Shown one piece after another: positions 1 to 8,115 of a stretch of DNA of 64,000 bases. The notes under the pieces were generated by a model. It was given only the letters and a program-made list of their open reading frames with translations. It did no database searches and was not told the origin of the DNA. Within the stretch, counting starts at the first letter, position 1. Every line of letters begins with the position of its first letter. Source of the stretch: Cryobacterium sinapicolor. GTDB lineage: Bacteria; Actinomycetota; Actinomycetes; Actinomycetales; Microbacteriaceae. The stretch spans positions 62,001 to 126,000 of the forward strand of contig NZ_SOGQ01000034.1 in assembly GCF_004403465.1 (NCBI RefSeq). The letters are read 5' to 3'. A program made the position numbers and the translations under genes.

Positions 1-453
1 CACCCCCTTGCCGTCGTAGCCGCCGCGGGCCGTCTTGACGACCGCGCGACCGTTATGGGCGGCCAGGAACACGCCCAGCTCGGCGGCGTTCTCAACCCGC
101 GCCCAGTCCGGCACCGGCAGACCCAGCTCGCTCAGGCGCTGACGCATCAACAGCTTGTCCTGGGCATACAGCAGCGCGTCGGGGCCCGGGTGCACGGCCA
201 CGCCCCTGGCCACAAGCTCACGCAGGATCTCCTGCGGCACGTGCTCGTGGTCGAACGTGACGACGTCGACGGTCTCGGCGAAGGCCAGCACCACGTCCCG
301 GTCGCGGTAGTCGCCCACCTGCACCGCGGCCAGGTCGGCCGACATGCCCTCGTTCTCGGCCAGCACCCGGATCCGGATGCCCAGGTTGACGGCCGCCGGA
401 ATCATCATCCTGGCCAGCTGTCCGCCGCCGATCACACCCACAGTCGTATTCAT
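1..453 (-). CDS. purK: N5-carboxyaminoimidazole ribonucleotide synthase, ATPase subunit (partial)
   Basis: PurK joins bicarbonate to aminoimidazole ribonucleotide using ATP, a step of cytosolic de novo purine synthesis. Only the first 151 residues are in the window; the 3' part runs off the left edge. The protein opens with MNTTVGVIGGGQLARMM, the N-terminal nucleotide-fold signature of PurK, and continues with the family's segments DHEHVP and ARGGYDGKGV, the last being the start of the ATP-grasp region. The start is the ATG preceded by a GGTGGAG ribosome binding site. It is divergent from the GtrA-like gene. I recall the order purK, GtrA-like, PH-domain, birA, acyl-CoA carboxylase from many Microbacteriaceae, which supports the call. 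Confidence 0.95.
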   Translation of the reverse strand, partial: MNTTVGVIGGGQLARMMIPAAVNLGIRIRVLAENEGMSADLAAVQVGDYRDRDVVLAFAETVDVVTFDHEHVPQEILRELVARGVAVHPGPDALLYAQDKLLMRQRLSELGLPVPDWARVENAAELGVFLAAHNGRAVVKTARGGYDGKGV

Positions 454-574
454 CGCTCCACCAACTCCTTGACACCGTTCATTCCCCGATACGGGTTCTC
501 TCAGGCAGCACGCTGGGCCTCGCCGTAGACTCGGGTTCTCGTCTTCTATCTTTGCCCATCATCCGGAGGGATGC

Positions 575-1099
575 ATGCCGAGTACACAGCGCCGATCAGC
601 ACGGCTCCTGGCCTTCGCCAGTCAGCTCGGCAAGTTCGGAGCTGTCGGCCTGGTCGGCTTCGCCGTCGACTTCACGGTCTTCAACCTGCTGCGCACCACG
701 GTCTTTGACCCTGCCGTGCTGGAGGCCGGACCGATCTACGCCAAGGTTGTGTCGACCACACTGGCCATCATCGTGAACTGGATCGGCAACCGCTTCTGGA
801 CCTTCGGGTCGAACCGCCAGTCCCGCACCCTGCGCGAGGCGGCCGAGTTCTTCGCCGTCAGCCTGATCGGCATGGCCATCGGCCTCGCCTGCCTCTGGGT
901 CAGCCGCTACGGGCTCGGCTACACCAGCCTGCTCGCCGACAACATCTCCTCGAACGTGATCGGCCTGGGGCTGGGTTCGGCTTTCCGCTTCGTGCTCTAC
1001 CGGCACTGGGTGTTCTCCCCGCGGCGCGCGGCCGAGGCAAAGGCCGGCCGGGGCCGTCTAGCGGGATCCCCAGTGCGCGGTCTCGTCGGCGAGAGCTGA
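575..1099 (+). CDS. GtrA-like membrane protein
   Basis: This 174-residue protein matches the GtrA family: four hydrophobic segments (roughly residues 18-40, 55-75, 92-112 and 120-145) with the family motifs NWIGNRFWTF after segment two and FRFVLYRHWVF near the C-terminus. GtrA proteins are small inner-membrane proteins linked to flipping or transferring polyprenyl-phosphate sugars for cell-surface polysaccharides; the substrate here cannot be told. The start is fixed by GGAGGG just upstream; an ATG four bases earlier is out of frame. The 3' end overlaps the 3' end of the convergent PH-domain gene by about 40 bp, so the last 14 residues are doubly coding. Confidence 0.85.
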   Translation: MPSTQRRSARLLAFASQLGKFGAVGLVGFAVDFTVFNLLRTTVFDPAVLEAGPIYAKVVSTTLAIIVNWIGNRFWTFGSNRQSRTLREAAEFFAVSLIGMAIGLACLWVSRYGLGYTSLLADNISSNVIGLGLGSAFRFVLYRHWVFSPRRAAEAKAGRGRLAGSPVRGLVGES

Positions 1100-1615
1100 C
1101 TGCTCCTGGCGGCGCGAGCCCATCAGGGTGCGCGAGGACTCCATCTGGTCGTGCAGCACCTGCTGCACGAGGGCGGCGTCAGGCACGTCTTTCAACACGA
1201 GCGGATGCTCCAGTCCGGCATTGATCAGCACGTCACCCGAGTGGGCCAGCGACTGCAGCCAGTTCTGGCGTACGGTCACGTCGTAGCCGCGGCTGTGCAG
1301 AAGTTCCTGGCGGGTGCGCACGAAGAACCCGTGCCGAAAGATGATGCGCCGGGTCGTGATCGTATAGCGGTTGTTCAGCCACGAGGCCAGCGGCAGCAGC
1401 CAGAGCAGCAGCACGAGGGCGGCTGCGGCGGCCAGCAGCGCCAGGTTCTCCCACGGCTCCGGCAGCGAGCCGTAGAAATACCCGGCGGCGCCGACAATGG
1501 CCAGTAAGGCCAGAGTGGGCCAGAACAGGATCCGGGCGTGCGGGCGAAGCCCGGCCACGACCGATTCGGCCGGGGGAAGCACCTCGGCCGTACCGAAGCC
1601 CGCTGTCTTTGTCAT
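1058..1615 (-). CDS. PH domain-containing membrane protein (YdbS/bPH2-like)
   Basis: This 185-residue protein has two adjacent membrane segments (about residues 30-48 and 55-78) followed by a bacterial PH domain recognisable from NNRYTITTRRIIFRHGFF and the later LINAGLEHPLVLKDVPD. Such proteins are membrane-anchored and of unknown function. The gene lies six bases downstream of birA on the same strand. A TATTAAT sequence that includes the birA stop codon sits just before the ATG, so it may also have its own promoter. The C-terminal coding region overlaps the end of the convergent GtrA-like gene. Confidence 0.8.
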   Translation of the reverse strand: MTKTAGFGTAEVLPPAESVVAGLRPHARILFWPTLALLAIVGAAGYFYGSLPEPWENLALLAAAAALVLLLWLLPLASWLNNRYTITTRRIIFRHGFFVRTRQELLHSRGYDVTVRQNWLQSLAHSGDVLINAGLEHPLVLKDVPDAALVQQVLHDQMESSRTLMGSRRQEQSALADETAHWGSR

Positions 1616-1621
1616 AACCCA

Positions 1622-2464
1622 TTAATACCGCAGGTGGGTGACATCCCCGGCTGCGACGGCCTGCGGTTCTCCGTTCGCCTGGTCTTCGACGATGAGCCGG
1701 CCGCTGACGTCGAGAGCGATCGCGGTGCCCACGAGGTCGGTGCCGCCGGGCAGTTCCACCCGCACGACCCCGCCGATCGTGGCGCACAGCTCGGTCACCG
1801 CGTGCAGCAGCCCGCTCCGCACCGGGTCACCCTCCGCGTCGAGGAAGGCCCGGGTGAGCTGCCGTAGTTCGGTGAGGTAGCGGGCGAGCACGGCATCCGG
1901 ATCGGGCGCAGAACCGGTCACCAGCAGCAGCGACGTCGACGTCAGCGTGGGCAGGTCGTGCTCGTCGAGGGAAACGTTCAGGCCGGCGCCGATGACCAGT
2001 CCCTGCGCGTCGGGCAGCAGTTCCGAGAGGATGCCCGACACCTTGTAGCCGTCGATCAGCACGTCGTTGGGCCACTTCAGGGTGACCTCGTGCCGGGGGG
2101 CCGCCTCGCCGGGCTCGTTCGCCCGGGCCGCCAGGCTCGCCTCGACGACCGCGCGCACGGCCCGGGTCATCGCCGCCCCCGCGAGAAGGGGGAACCAGCC
2201 GTAGTGGTCGATCGGGAGCGGGGCCGCGCCCACCCGCGGTCGGAGCAGCACCGAGATGGCGAGCGACTTGCCGGTGGGGGCGAGCCAGGTGCGGCCCAGT
2301 CGGCCGCGACCGCGAGTCTGGTTGTCGGTGACGACCGTCGACAGTTCGGGCCAGGCTGCGGCATCCTCACCCACCGCGTGGCCGACGAGAACGTCGTTCG
2401 TCGACCCGGTCTCGGCCAGGTATTCGAAACGTGGCACGACCTCGCGGCTGAGCGGAAACTCCAT
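1622..2464 (-). CDS. birA: biotin--[acetyl-CoA-carboxylase] ligase
   Basis: BirA activates biotin with ATP and attaches it to the lysine of the carboxylase carrier domain. The 280-residue protein shows the biotinyl-AMP binding motif GRGRLGRTW at residues 52-60, KWPNDV at 130-135, and a small C-terminal domain. It has no N-terminal winged helix, so it should be a ligase only, not a biotin-operon repressor as in E. coli. It is divergent from the acyl-CoA carboxylase beta gene, and the alpha gene with its carrier domain lies about 8 kb away, so its substrate is encoded in the same region. GGGAGAG precedes the ATG. Confidence 0.95.
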   Translation of the reverse strand: MEFPLSREVVPRFEYLAETGSTNDVLVGHAVGEDAAAWPELSTVVTDNQTRGRGRLGRTWLAPTGKSLAISVLLRPRVGAAPLPIDHYGWFPLLAGAAMTRAVRAVVEASLAARANEPGEAAPRHEVTLKWPNDVLIDGYKVSGILSELLPDAQGLVIGAGLNVSLDEHDLPTLTSTSLLLVTGSAPDPDAVLARYLTELRQLTRAFLDAEGDPVRSGLLHAVTELCATIGGVVRVELPGGTDLVGTAIALDVSGRLIVEDQANGEPQAVAAGDVTHLRY

Positions 2465-2476
2465 CTGGCACTCTCC

Positions 2477-2565
2477 CTGTGGCTAACTCCTGTAATTCTC
2501 CCGAATGGCGGCTCAAATGACACAATCCCGGCTCGAAACCGAGAGTTCTCAGGAGTTGGCCACGG
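2477..2565. repeat. family A inverted repeat, divergent copy A1
   Basis: The arms are GTGGCTAACTCCTG on the left and CAGGAGTTGGCCAC on the right, about 60 bp apart. This is the most diverged of five related elements in the window (others near 35.5, 35.7, 36.9 and 58.4 kb). It lies between the divergent birA and carboxylase beta genes, so it is not simply a terminator. Confidence 0.7.
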
Positions 2566-2664
2566 TATTTCAGCCCTTGGCCACGGGGATGCGGGCGCAC
2601 CCGACCAGCAAACCGGCCGGTTTTTGTAGACAATCGTCAACGATCGGGGGCCGGGGCTGGCCGG

Positions 2665-2670
2665 TAGAGT
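2665..2670 (+). promoter_or_regulatory. -10 box TAGAGT of the carboxylase beta gene (leaderless type)
   Basis: The box ends 7 nt before the GTG chosen as the start codon. An upstream in-frame GTG lies inside the box itself and so would not be transcribed. No convincing -35 is visible. Confidence 0.55.
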
Positions 2671-2677
2671 GAACCGC

Positions 2678-4282
2678 GTGACTGAGAACTCGCCCCTTGC
2701 GGGCCCCGACCTGTACACGACGGCTGGAAAGCTCGCCGACCTCAAGCTGCGCTATCACGAAGCCGTGACCGCCAGCGGCGAGGCCGCGATCGAGAAACAG
2801 CACGCCAAGGGCAAGATGACCGCCCGGGAGCGGATCGAGCTGCTCCTCGACCAGGGCTCCTTCGTCGAGCTCGACGAGTTCGTGCGGCACCGCACGCACG
2901 CGTTCGGCATGGAGAAGAAGCGGCCCTACGGCGACGCCGTCGTCACGGGCACCGGCACCATCCACGGCCGCCAGGTCTGCGTGTACTCGCAGGACTTCAC
3001 CATCTTCGGCGGTTCGCTCGGCGAGGTCGCCGGCGAGAAGATCATCAAGGTGATGGACCTCGCCCTCAAGACCGGGGTGCCCATCATCGGCATCCTCGAC
3101 TCCGGCGGAGCCCGCATCCAGGAGGGTGTCGTCGCCCTCGGCAAGTACGGCGAGATCTTCCGCCGCAACACGGCCGCGTCCGGCGTCATCCCCCAGATCT
3201 CGATCATCTGCGGCCCGGCCGCCGGCGGCGCCGTCTACTCCCCCGCCCTGACCGACTTCGTGATCATGGTCGACAAGACCAGCCAGATGTTCGTCACCGG
3301 CCCCGACGTGATCAAGACCGTCACCGGCGAAGACGTCGGCATGGAGGAGCTCGGCGGCGCGCTCACCCACAACACGATCTCCGGGGTGGCGCACTACCTG
3401 GCCAGCGACGAACCCGACGCCCTCGACTACGCCCGCACCCTGCTCAGCTACCTGCCGGACAACAATCTGGCCGACCTGCCCGTGTTCGACAGCGACATCG
3501 AACTCGAGACGACGGATGCCGATCGGTCGTTGAACACGATCATCCCCGACTCCGCGCACCAGCCCTACGACGTGAAGACCGTGATCGAGCACATCGTCGA
3601 CCATGGTGACTTCCTCGAGACTCAGCCCTTGTTCGCACCGAACATCGTCGTCGGCTTCGCCCGGGTCGAGGGACGTTCGATCGGTATCGTCGCCAACCAA
3701 CCCAATGCCATGGCCGGCACGCTCAACATCCCGGCCGGCGAGAAGGCGGCCCGTTTCGTGCGGTTCTGCGACGCGTTCTCGATTCCGATCCTCACCCTGG
3801 TCGACGTGCCCGGGTTCCTGCCCGGCACCGACCAGGAGTGGACCGGAATCATCCGCCGCGGCGCCAAGCTGCTCTATGCCTACGCGGAGGCGACCGTGCC
3901 TCTGGTCACCGTCATCCTGCGCAAGGCCTACGGCGGCGCGTACATCGTGATGGGCTCCAAGCAGCTCGGCGCGGACATCAACCTGGCCTGGCCGACCGCG
4001 GAGATCGCCGTGATGGGTGGACAGGGCGCCGTGAACATCCTGTATCGCGCCGAGATCAAGAAGGCCGAGGCAGCCGAGGAAGATGTCGCCGCCGTGCGCA
4101 CCCGCCTGGCCAACGAGTACACCTACAACGTGGCCAGCCCGTTTCTGGCGGCCGAGCGCGGCGAGCTGGACGGCATTATCGAGCCGGCCACGACGCGCGT
4201 CGCGGTGACCAAGGCACTGCGCGCCCTGCGCACCAAGCGAGCGAGCCTGCCGCCCAAGAAGCACGGGAACATTCCGCTGTAA
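2678..4282 (+). CDS. pccB: acyl-CoA carboxylase beta subunit (carboxyltransferase; propionyl/acetyl-CoA)
   Basis: This is the carboxyltransferase subunit of the actinobacterial acyl-CoA carboxylase. It moves CO2 from carboxybiotin to acetyl- or propionyl-CoA, supplying malonyl- or methylmalonyl-CoA for fatty acid synthesis. The 534-residue protein has the two-crotonase-fold layout of AccD5/PccB, with GGARIQEGV in the N-terminal half and [15 protein letters not shown] in the C-terminal half; these glycine-rich stretches form the oxyanion holes. The start is the second of two in-frame GTG codons, because the first overlaps a TAGAGT -10 box. The epsilon subunit gene follows after 9 bp, birA is divergent, and the matching alpha subunit lies downstream at about 10.2 kb. 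Confidence 0.95.
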   Translation: MTENSPLAGPDLYTTAGKLADLKLRYHEAVTASGEAAIEKQHAKGKMTARERIELLLDQGSFVELDEFVRHRTHAFGMEKKRPYGDAVVTGTGTIHGRQVCVYSQDFTIFGGSLGEVAGEKIIKVMDLALKTGVPIIGILDSGGARIQEGVVALGKYGEIFRRNTAASGVIPQISIICGPAAGGAVYSPALTDFVIMVDKTSQMFVTGPDVIKTVTGEDVGMEELGGALTHNTISGVAHYLASDEPDALDYARTLLSYLPDNNLADLPVFDSDIELETTDADRSLNTIIPDSAHQPYDVKTVIEHIVDHGDFLETQPLFAPNIVVGFARVEGRSIGIVANQPNAMAGTLNIPAGEKAARFVRFCDAFSIPILTLVDVPGFLPGTDQEWTGIIRRGAKLLYAYAEATVPLVTVILRKAYGGAYIVMGSKQLGADINLAWPTAEIAVMGGQGAVNILYRAEIKKAEAAEEDVAAVRTRLANEYTYNVASPFLAAERGELDGIIEPATTRVAVTKALRALRTKRASLPPKKHGNIPL

Positions 4283-4291
4283 GCGGGCGTC

Positions 4292-4594
4292 ATGACCGAT
4301 CCATCGAATTCCACAACTCACCTGCCCGACTCGGGCTCCCCGGGCTCAGCCGAGCACGACGGGTCCGCAGCGCCCGACGTTCCTGCGGTGCCCGGGCTGC
4401 GCTTCGTGACCCGCGGCGTCACCTCCACCGAAGCGGCGGCCGTGTCGGCCGTGCTGCACGGCCTGGTGCGTGAGGAGTCCGACAACCTGCATCAGGCGCC
4501 GGCGCGAGGCCAGAGCGCCTGGCACCGCAGCCAGCGAGGTGTCCGGGTGCCTCTGACGCCCGGCCGAGGCCACTGGCGCGGGTTCTCGGCCTGA
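4292..4594 (+). CDS. accE: acyl-CoA carboxylase epsilon subunit
   Basis: A 100-residue protein with a disordered acidic/Ser-rich N-terminus followed by the hallmark helix LRFVTRGVTSTEAAAVSAVL and a C-terminal SAWHRSQRGVR segment. This pattern is typical of actinobacterial AccE/PccE, small proteins that bind the carboxylase beta subunit and stimulate or stabilise the complex. Position nine bases after the beta gene supports co-transcription and the assignment. Sequence conservation in this family is low, so the call rests on context and the short helix motif together. Confidence 0.85.
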   Translation: MTDPSNSTTHLPDSGSPGSAEHDGSAAPDVPAVPGLRFVTRGVTSTEAAAVSAVLHGLVREESDNLHQAPARGQSAWHRSQRGVRVPLTPGRGHWRGFSA

Positions 4595-4793
4595 CCCTGC
4601 GGACCTTCGGTTCGGGAAGGGACTCCCGGTCCCCCTAAATGCCGACTTATATTGCCGAATCGGTTCGACCAAGATTGGTTTTGCTGGTGGAAATCCTCGG
4701 AGGTCCACAACCAAAGCCCGTCGACTAGGGTAAGCAGTCGGGTTTTGGGGGCAAGTCAGGGTGACATTCGGGTTGTCGCCCTGGCACGAAAGT

Positions 4794-4827
4794 CGAAAGG
4801 GATCAACCGCACGGTTGGTCCCTTTCG
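4794..4827. terminator. strong 34-bp hairpin in the gene-poor stretch after accE
   Basis: Arms CGAAAGGGATCAACCG and CGGTTGGTCCCTTTCG, 16 bp with one mismatch and a 2-nt loop. It could end transcription from the carboxylase operon or be part of a small RNA. There is no long U run. Apart from this hairpin and repeat B1, the 436 bp between accE and the next gene hold no convincing gene; a 29-codon frame (4639-4728) is noted but unsupported. Confidence 0.45.
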
Positions 4828-4914
4828 CATGTGCGGCGCGATTGGCCCAGATGGACGGGTGTTGCACACCGCCGCGTCGTTCGACTCCGAGGCCTGGAGC
4901 AACTCCGTCCCCAA

Positions 4915-4995
4915 CGAATTCGACGGAGATTTTGCCGAGAATGGCCCTGAACGCCGCGAAAAATCCCCTTGAGGAGAGAATCTCCGTCGAATTGG
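4915..4995. repeat. family B 81-bp inverted repeat, copy B1
   Basis: Arms read CGAATTCGACGGAGATT and AATCTCCGTCGAATTGG. A second copy of the same total length (81 bp) with the same arms lies at about 13.7 kb. The left arm of B2 continues the match into the flanking CGAACC seen beside the right arm here. It sits between the convergent accE and kinase-like genes. Confidence 0.8.
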
Positions 4996-5030
4996 TTCGG
5001 CGCCGGGCGCGCAGTCCCGCCGGGGCTGAC

Positions 5031-6068
5031 CTAACCCTGACCGGACATGAGCACCGGGTTGCGCGGAATCTCCAGCCAGAGGTGCACCTCGGGTTCCGGC
5101 GACTCCTGGCCGAGGGCGCTCAACCTGGCGTCCGCACTGCTGAGACCGACGACGGTGACCGCTGTCGCGGATCCGTCGCCCGCGGTGCGGGCGATGATCG
5201 TGTCGGCCGTGGTTGAGTCGATCGCGTCCGCCAGGGTGTTGAGCACCGCTTCCAGCTCCGAGCCGCGGATGTCGTCGATGCTGCCCTCGTCGAGCAGGGT
5301 GACGATGGCGCCGCGGCGGCGGGCGGCCATCACCGCGTCGCGGACGGCGTCATTGAGCAGCTTGCGACCGCGGATCTCGTCCCGCACGGCCGCCTCCAGG
5401 TAGCGGGACTCCTGCCGTTGCTCGGCGGTCAGCTCACCGCCCTGGTCGATGATGCTCCGCAGCATGGGTGCGGCCAACCGGATGGTCTGGGCAAGCCGCA
5501 CCTGGCGCTCGTAGAGGTGCGCTTCCTGGGCGGCCTGCCACTCGGTGGCCTCCTGCTCGGCCAGGGCGTACTGCCGGGCGTCGCGGCCGGCCTTCGCCAA
5601 CGCCCGCGCCAGGATGACCGCGACCGCGACCCAGACCACGCTTCCGATGACGCCCATCGACCCCAGGGCGGCCGGGCCGGCCCAGAAGACCGTGTGCACG
5701 ACCAGCGTCGCCGCGCCGACCCAGGCGAGCCACGGGCGCCGGCGGGTCGCGGTGATGGTCATCAGGGTGCCCACTGCCGCGACGTACCAGGTGGCGTAGC
5801 CGTTGTCGACGGAGCCGTCCAGCTGGCTCCCCACGAGCAGCGGCAGCATCGCGCAGACGGCGATGTTGAAGTACGCCAGCCACAGCGGCATCCGGATCGG
5901 GCTCGTCGGCCAGAGGCTGAGCACGGTCGCCACGCAGTAGACGAGAAGCGCCAGTGCCGCCGGCACCGGGCTGCGCGGCTGGCCCAGCGAGTAGAAGCCG
6001 AGCACGACGTGGTAAGTGGAGAACATGGCGGCCAGGGAGAGCACGAGTCCGCGCGGAACGGTGATCAT
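5031..6068 (-). CDS. membrane protein resembling a degenerate sensor kinase
   Basis: This 345-residue protein starts at the ATG that overlaps the stop of the upstream kinase (ATGA), so it is translationally coupled to a two-component pair. It has about six membrane segments in residues 8-160, a coiled linker (residues 165-200) and a C-terminal region aligned in layout with a kinase ATPase domain (ELEAVLNTLADAI, then TAVTVVG). I find no phospho-acceptor His-Asp motif, no Asn-box and no DxGxG motif, so kinase activity is unlikely. It may be a receptor or anti-kinase partner that heterodimerises with the intact kinase. Function is not recognised beyond this; the similarity to a kinase is an inference from layout and position. 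Confidence 0.7.
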   Translation of the reverse strand: MITVPRGLVLSLAAMFSTYHVVLGFYSLGQPRSPVPAALALLVYCVATVLSLWPTSPIRMPLWLAYFNIAVCAMLPLLVGSQLDGSVDNGYATWYVAAVGTLMTITATRRRPWLAWVGAATLVVHTVFWAGPAALGSMGVIGSVVWVAVAVILARALAKAGRDARQYALAEQEATEWQAAQEAHLYERQVRLAQTIRLAAPMLRSIIDQGGELTAEQRQESRYLEAAVRDEIRGRKLLNDAVRDAVMAARRRGAIVTLLDEGSIDDIRGSELEAVLNTLADAIDSTTADTIIARTAGDGSATAVTVVGLSSADARLSALGQESPEPEVHLWLEIPRNPVLMSGQG

Positions 6069-7372
6069 TCGGGGCGTCCGTCCTCGGCCGGCGGCCACTC
6101 GAGGGTGATGGTCGTGCCGCGGCCGACCGCCGCGCACACCCGCACGGATCCGCCGGCGCTGGCCACCCGATCCTGGATTGAGATGCGCAGTCCGAGCCGT
6201 TCCGCCGGCACCAGGTCCGGGTCGAAGCCCACGCCGGTGTCGGCGATGGTGATGGTGCAGCCGCCCTGGGCGTTGCCGTTCATCGTCAGGGTCCGGTCGG
6301 GCTCGAAGCTCGGCGTGCCGGCATGCTGGGCGCTGTTCACCATGGCCTGCACGCTAGCGGCGAGGATCGCTTCGCTCGCGTGGGCCGGGAGGCGCAGCCC
6401 GTCGATCTCGCACCCGACGACGTCGAACGGCACCGGCAGCCGGTCCGCGGCGGCCCGGATCTGCGCGCTGAGCTCGCTGAAGGGAACCATGCTGTCGTCG
6501 CCGGCCGGCACGATGGCTGCGTCGTTGAGCCGGGTGAGAGCATCCGCTGCCATGCCGGAGGCCAGTTCCGCCGCCTTCGGGCTGGAGGCCGCGGCCGCGG
6601 CGAGGAACGTGGCCAGCACGCTGTCGTGCACGATCGAGTCGACCTGCACACGCTCGACCTCCGTCGCATGCTGGCGCACGGCGTTCCCGTACTGGTGCAG
6701 CGCGTTGGTCTGGGCGTTGTCGACCGCAAGGGCCGTCTGCCGCAGCATGAAGATGATGATCAGGATGACCTGGCCGAGAATGATCGCGTAGACCGCGTCC
6801 AGGGACGACAGGAGGAAATCGGCGTCGCCGCCGGACGGCATCGACCGCACCACCCCATAGACGATCGGCACGACCACCGTGTAAATCACGGCCCAGAGCA
6901 CCGGGAAGGCCAGGGCTGCGCAGGCCGTTGCGATCGTGCACATGTACCAGAGCCACGGTTTTCCGTCGAGCACGGCCGCAGGGTCGCGCATCAGGAGCGG
7001 CCAGGCCAGCAGCGCCGCCAGGTAGAACATCGCGACGGTTCCGGCGGCTGCCCGCACCCCGACCTTGGTCACGGCGGCCACCACGACGGCGGCCAGCGAC
7101 AGACCGAGCAGCAGCGGCGTGAGCAAACCCATCACCGGCATCCGCACCGGTGCCTGAGCGAGCATAATCGGCATCGCCTGGAGGGCGAAGACCACGCCGA
7201 CCCCGGCGACGGAACGCGACGCCACGACTTCGATCCGGGTGCGGCTGATCGGGTTCCGCGGCTGTTTGGGTCTCCCGATCAGATCGGAATCTAGCAGCTC
7301 GGCGTCTGGCTGCGCCGCGGTGGAGCCCCGTGTTCCGGCGCCCGCAGGCTCACCCGCGGGCATCTCCGCCAT
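6065..7372 (-). CDS. two-component sensor histidine kinase (NarL-type partner)
   Basis: This 435-residue membrane kinase likely autophosphorylates and passes phosphate to the response regulator just upstream. About six membrane segments span residues 50-210. A dimerisation/phospho-acceptor helix follows with VHDSVLATFL (His249-Asp250), then an ATPase domain with the N-box VQAMVNSAQHA (Asn346) and DTGVGF (378-383). The His motif is a variant of the classical HisKA_3 motif. The gene overlaps the end of the response regulator by 23 bp and its own stop overlaps the start of the degenerate kinase-like gene, making a three-gene operon. The signal sensed is unknown; there is no extracytoplasmic sensor domain of note. 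Confidence 0.85.
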   Translation of the reverse strand: MAEMPAGEPAGAGTRGSTAAQPDAELLDSDLIGRPKQPRNPISRTRIEVVASRSVAGVGVVFALQAMPIMLAQAPVRMPVMGLLTPLLLGLSLAAVVVAAVTKVGVRAAAGTVAMFYLAALLAWPLLMRDPAAVLDGKPWLWYMCTIATACAALAFPVLWAVIYTVVVPIVYGVVRSMPSGGDADFLLSSLDAVYAIILGQVILIIIFMLRQTALAVDNAQTNALHQYGNAVRQHATEVERVQVDSIVHDSVLATFLAAAAASSPKAAELASGMAADALTRLNDAAIVPAGDDSMVPFSELSAQIRAAADRLPVPFDVVGCEIDGLRLPAHASEAILAASVQAMVNSAQHAGTPSFEPDRTLTMNGNAQGGCTITIADTGVGFDPDLVPAERLGLRISIQDRVASAGGSVRVCAAVGRGTTITLEWPPAEDGRPE

Positions 7373-8075
7373 CCGGGTCGAGGCCCGGCAGGATTCCGTC
7401 TTCGACGGCGCGCCGGAGCAGGTCCACCTTGGTGGGTGCCGGACGGCCGACCTCCACGTATTTCACGCGGATTCGGTCGAGGTACTCACGGGCGGTCGAA
7501 TGCGCGATGCCGAGCTGCATCGCCACCATCTTGAGCGGGAGTCCCGAGGCGTAGAGGTGCAGCACATCGCGTTCGCGCCGGCCGAGCTGGGCCTTGGCGA
7601 AGTCGCGGTCGGCGTCGATGGCCGTGGCCCATTCGAGGTTGTTGAGCACATCGCCGCGGGCCACGGATGCGACGGCCGCCATGACCGTCGTCGTGGGCGA
7701 CGACTTGGGGATGACGCCGGCCGCACCGGCGGCGAGCGCCTCGCGCACCAGGGCGACCCGGTCGGCGATACTGTGCACGAGCACCGACGCCCCCGTGCTC
7801 TGGGCCCGGTGCACATTGTCGGTAACGCGGGATCCGTCGCCCAGCGACAGGTCGAGCACGATGACGTCCACGGCGCGGCCGTCGATGCCGTCCACCAGCT
7901 CCTGCACGGTGGGTGCGGTGAAGACGACCTCATAGCCGACGTTCTCGCAGGCCGCTTTGATGCCCAGGCGCACCGACTCGTGATCGTCGGCGATACCCAC
8001 CCGCACGGGATGGTTTTGCGCGCCGGCGTCGGGGGTTCCCGGGGCCGAGGGGAGAGGTGCTGCTGGCTGGTTCAC
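7350..8075 (-). CDS. LuxR/NarL-family response regulator
   Basis: A 241-residue response regulator. The receiver domain (about residues 24-140) carries the acidic pair Asp30-Asp31, phospho-acceptor Asp75 in VIVLDLSLGD and the switch lysine Lys124 in VIPKSS. A NarL/LuxR-type helix-turn-helix follows at residues 164-206 (LGRRERDVLHL to TAREYLDRIRVKY). It is first in the operon with the kinase and kinase-like genes, so it should be their output regulator; targets are unknown. The N-terminal 20 residues are Pro/Ala-rich and nonconserved. The start is GTG preceded by TAGGAACC. Confidence 0.9.
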   Translation of the reverse strand: MNQPAAPLPSAPGTPDAGAQNHPVRVGIADDHESVRLGIKAACENVGYEVVFTAPTVQELVDGIDGRAVDVIVLDLSLGDGSRVTDNVHRAQSTGASVLVHSIADRVALVREALAAGAAGVIPKSSPTTTVMAAVASVARGDVLNNLEWATAIDADRDFAKAQLGRRERDVLHLYASGLPLKMVAMQLGIAHSTAREYLDRIRVKYVEVGRPAPTKVDLLRRAVEDGILPGLDPDGGDARG

Positions 8076-8115
8076 GGTTCCTACGTCCTCACGTTGTCGT
8101 ACACGTCAACGATAG

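Noticed and set aside
2570-4321. A 583-codon open frame antisense to the carboxylase beta gene
   Set aside because: Explained by codon bias of the sense gene, whose motifs are complete.
4639-4728. A 29-codon frame as a leader peptide gene
   Set aside because: No ribosome binding site, no codon bias and no regulated gene downstream on that strand; kept only as a note.
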